24,389 nt of DNA from an uncultured bacterium (GTDB taxonomy: Bacteria; Patescibacteriota; Patescibacteriia; Patescibacteriales; Patescibacteriaceae): the NCBI GenBank assembly GCA_937868555.1, contig CALMNI010000051.1, positions 1 to 24,389 of the forward strand, in the 5' to 3' direction. A program made the translations under genes and the position numbers. Below the pieces are notes generated by a model, which was not told the origin of the DNA, did not search any database, and saw nothing but the letters and a program-made list of their open reading frames with translations. Positions 22,941-24,389 of the stretch are shown piece after piece; within the stretch, counting starts at the first letter, position 1; each line of letters starts with the position of its first letter.

Positions 22941-24383
22941 ATGCATATATACGAATTAACAATAATGGCCGCGCGAGAGCGTTTGGATGCTGGAGAAATA
23001 TCAGCTCTTGATTTAACCAGTGAATGCTTGCAGCGTATTAAGCGTTTTAATAAAAAATTACATGCTTGTTTGTGGATTGATGAAAAAGGAGCCCTAGAAG
23101 CAGCCAAGGCCGCCGATCAGCGAATCAAGAAAGGGGAGCGATCTCCTCTTTTGGGCATTCCTTTTTTGGCCAAGGATAATATTATGACCAAGGGGCTTAA
23201 GACGACGGCCGCTTCAAAAATGCTCAAAGATTATATTGCTCCATACGATGCTACGGTGATAAAAAAATTAAAAGAAGCCGGTGCTATTCTATTAGGCAAG
23301 ACTAATCTTGATGAATTCGCGCACGGTTCTTCAACCGAATACAGTGCTTTTGGTCCTACAAAAAATCCCTGGGATGTAAAACGAGTTCCTGGCGGATCTT
23401 CTGGCGGCTCTGCTGCTGCCGTTGCGGCAGATATGTGCCTGTTCGCTCTCGGTACTGATACAGGTGGATCCGTGCGCCATCCTGCATCTTTTTGCGGTGT
23501 GACAGGATTTAAGCCCAGCTATGGTACTTGTTCCCGTTTTGGATTAATCGCGATGACGAGTTCTACGGATGTTCCGGGGGTACTTGCAAAAAATCCTGAA
23601 GACGCCGGTTTAGTTTTTAATATAATTCGGGGAGAGGATGCAAAAGATCAGACCACTCGAGAATACCGATCTAAAAAAATCGACCCTGCTTTTAGCTGGA
23701 AGGGGAAGCGTATCGCTGTCCCCAAAGAGTACATGGAAATACCGGTGGCAGCGTCAGTCCATTCCGCTTTTGATAAAACTATTGCCTTTCTTAAAACTGC
23801 GGGAGCAAAAATTATTTCGGTAAGTCTGCCTTTGACCCCGTATGCCGTTGCTGCGTATTACGTTATAACTCCAAGCGAAATAAGTTCAAATCTTGCGCGT
23901 TTTGATGGCTTGCGCTTTGGACATACACCGAAAGCAGCCAAAAATTTAGAAGATTATTATGTAAGCAGCCGAGAAGAAGGTTTCGGACCCGAAGTTAAGC
24001 GGCGTATTATTCTCGGAACTTTTGCCCTAAGCGCCGGGTATGTTGATGCCTACTATAGGCAAGCACAAAAAGTGCGCTCAGGAATTTGCCAAGAGTTTGA
24101 AAATGTTTTTCAAAAATGCGATTATGTGTTGACTCCAGCAACTCCGACGGCAGCATTCGCGTTTGGGGCTAAAAAGAATCCTTTGGCGATGTACCTTGAA
24201 GATGTGTTTTCAGTCCCAGCTTCGTTGGCCGGTCTTCCGGCGGTTGTCATTCCCGCTGCTAAAAAACCACTGCCCATAGGGTTGCAGCTTATTGGCGCTT
24301 TGGGTGATGATGATGGTGTGTTAGGAGCCGCTGAAAAAAAAAAAAAAATATTTGCATGTTCTGATATTAAACCAAAATTATAA
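22941..24383 (+). CDS. gatA: Asp-tRNA(Asn)/Glu-tRNA(Gln) amidotransferase subunit A
   Basis: A 480-residue amidase-signature protein, the glutaminase that supplies ammonia to GatB. The Ser-cisSer-Lys triad is visible: Lys78 (AKDN), Ser153 in PGGSSGGSAAAVAA and Ser177 in GTDTGGSVRHPAS. The start at ATG 22941, one base after the gatC stop, is preferred over an upstream TTG inside gatC. The length is normal. Near the 3' end a run of 15 A (24334-24348) encodes the lysines of AAEKKKKIF; the reading frame stays open to a TAA and the last residues DIKPKL fit the family's tail, so it looks intact. ATG at 24386-24388 may open the next gene, possibly gatB, but only four bases remain. Confidence 0.96.
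   Translation: MHIYELTIMAARERLDAGEISALDLTSECLQRIKRFNKKLHACLWIDEKGALEAAKAADQRIKKGERSPLLGIPFLAKDNIMTKGLKTTAASKMLKDYIAPYDATVIKKLKEAGAILLGKTNLDEFAHGSSTEYSAFGPTKNPWDVKRVPGGSSGGSAAAVAADMCLFALGTDTGGSVRHPASFCGVTGFKPSYGTCSRFGLIAMTSSTDVPGVLAKNPEDAGLVFNIIRGEDAKDQTTREYRSKKIDPAFSWKGKRIAVPKEYMEIPVAASVHSAFDKTIAFLKTAGAKIISVSLPLTPYAVAAYYVITPSEISSNLARFDGLRFGHTPKAAKNLEDYYVSSREEGFGPEVKRRIILGTFALSAGYVDAYYRQAQKVRSGICQEFENVFQKCDYVLTPATPTAAFAFGAKKNPLAMYLEDVFSVPASLAGLPAVVIPAAKKPLPIGLQLIGALGDDDGVLGAAEKKKKIFACSDIKPKL
24334..24348 (+). repeat. Homopolymer run of 15 A inside gatA
   Basis: An uninterrupted A15 tract near the end of gatA. It is the longest mononucleotide run I noticed in the window. It could be slippage-prone in the cell or a length error in the assembly. 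Confidence 0.8.
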
Positions 24384-24389
24384 ATATGA

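Noticed and set aside
1..24389. CRISPR arrays, tRNA or rRNA genes
   Set aside because: No regularly spaced direct repeats, tRNA cloverleaf or rRNA-like sequence was seen on either strand.

Overview
The window reads as bacterial DNA of Candidate Phyla Radiation (Patescibacteria, Parcubacteria-like) type. This is an inference from gene content: compact short-spaced operons, tandem small GT2 glycosyltransferases, a PEGA-domain membrane protein, minor pilins fused to FISUMP and C-type-lectin-like domains, and ligA running straight into gatC-gatA. TGA works as a stop, so the code is standard, not the UGA-Gly code of Gracilibacteria. Shine-Dalgarno sequences are almost absent, and several genes begin 7-8 nt after an extended -10 box, which suggests leaderless mRNAs.

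Layout. (1) 1-1429: the 3' part of an unrecognised beta-rich protein and a small two-helix membrane protein. (2) 1450-8805, + strand: a HIT protein, then dTDP-sugar genes (rmlB, a TIM-barrel-like gene in the slot where rmlC might be expected, rmlD, rmlA) and four GT2 glycosyltransferases; together a surface-polysaccharide cluster, probably making a rhamnose-type glycan. (3) 8789-10153, - strand: a membrane-anchored PEGA plus beta-propeller protein, back to back with (4) 10238-14928, + strand: a CtpA-type S41 protease and four minor (pseudo)pilins in fimT/pilV/pilW/pilX-like order. The third ends in a FISUMP domain and the fourth carries a tandemly duplicated pseudopilin head. (5) 14926-19277, + strand: a promoter, a roughly 200-nt structured leader, a divergent reverse transcriptase (VGDD active site), an ABC-exporter-like protein with a degenerate ATPase domain, and a membrane-anchored phospholipase-D-like protein. 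The three genes are nested through overlaps of 71 and 41 nt. (6) 19301-24383, + strand: ligA, a pilin fused to a formylglycine-enzyme/C-type-lectin-like domain, gatC and gatA; an ATG just before the window end may begin the next gene.

The most interesting part is region 5. A reverse transcriptase with a promoter-driven structured leader, tightly coupled to two membrane proteins, does not match any RT system I can name. It may be a defence-type RT with a non-coding RNA partner. It also lies between two pilins with C-type-lectin-like tips, the fold used by diversity-generating retroelement targets, but I found no template repeat here, so a DGR is not supported by this window alone.
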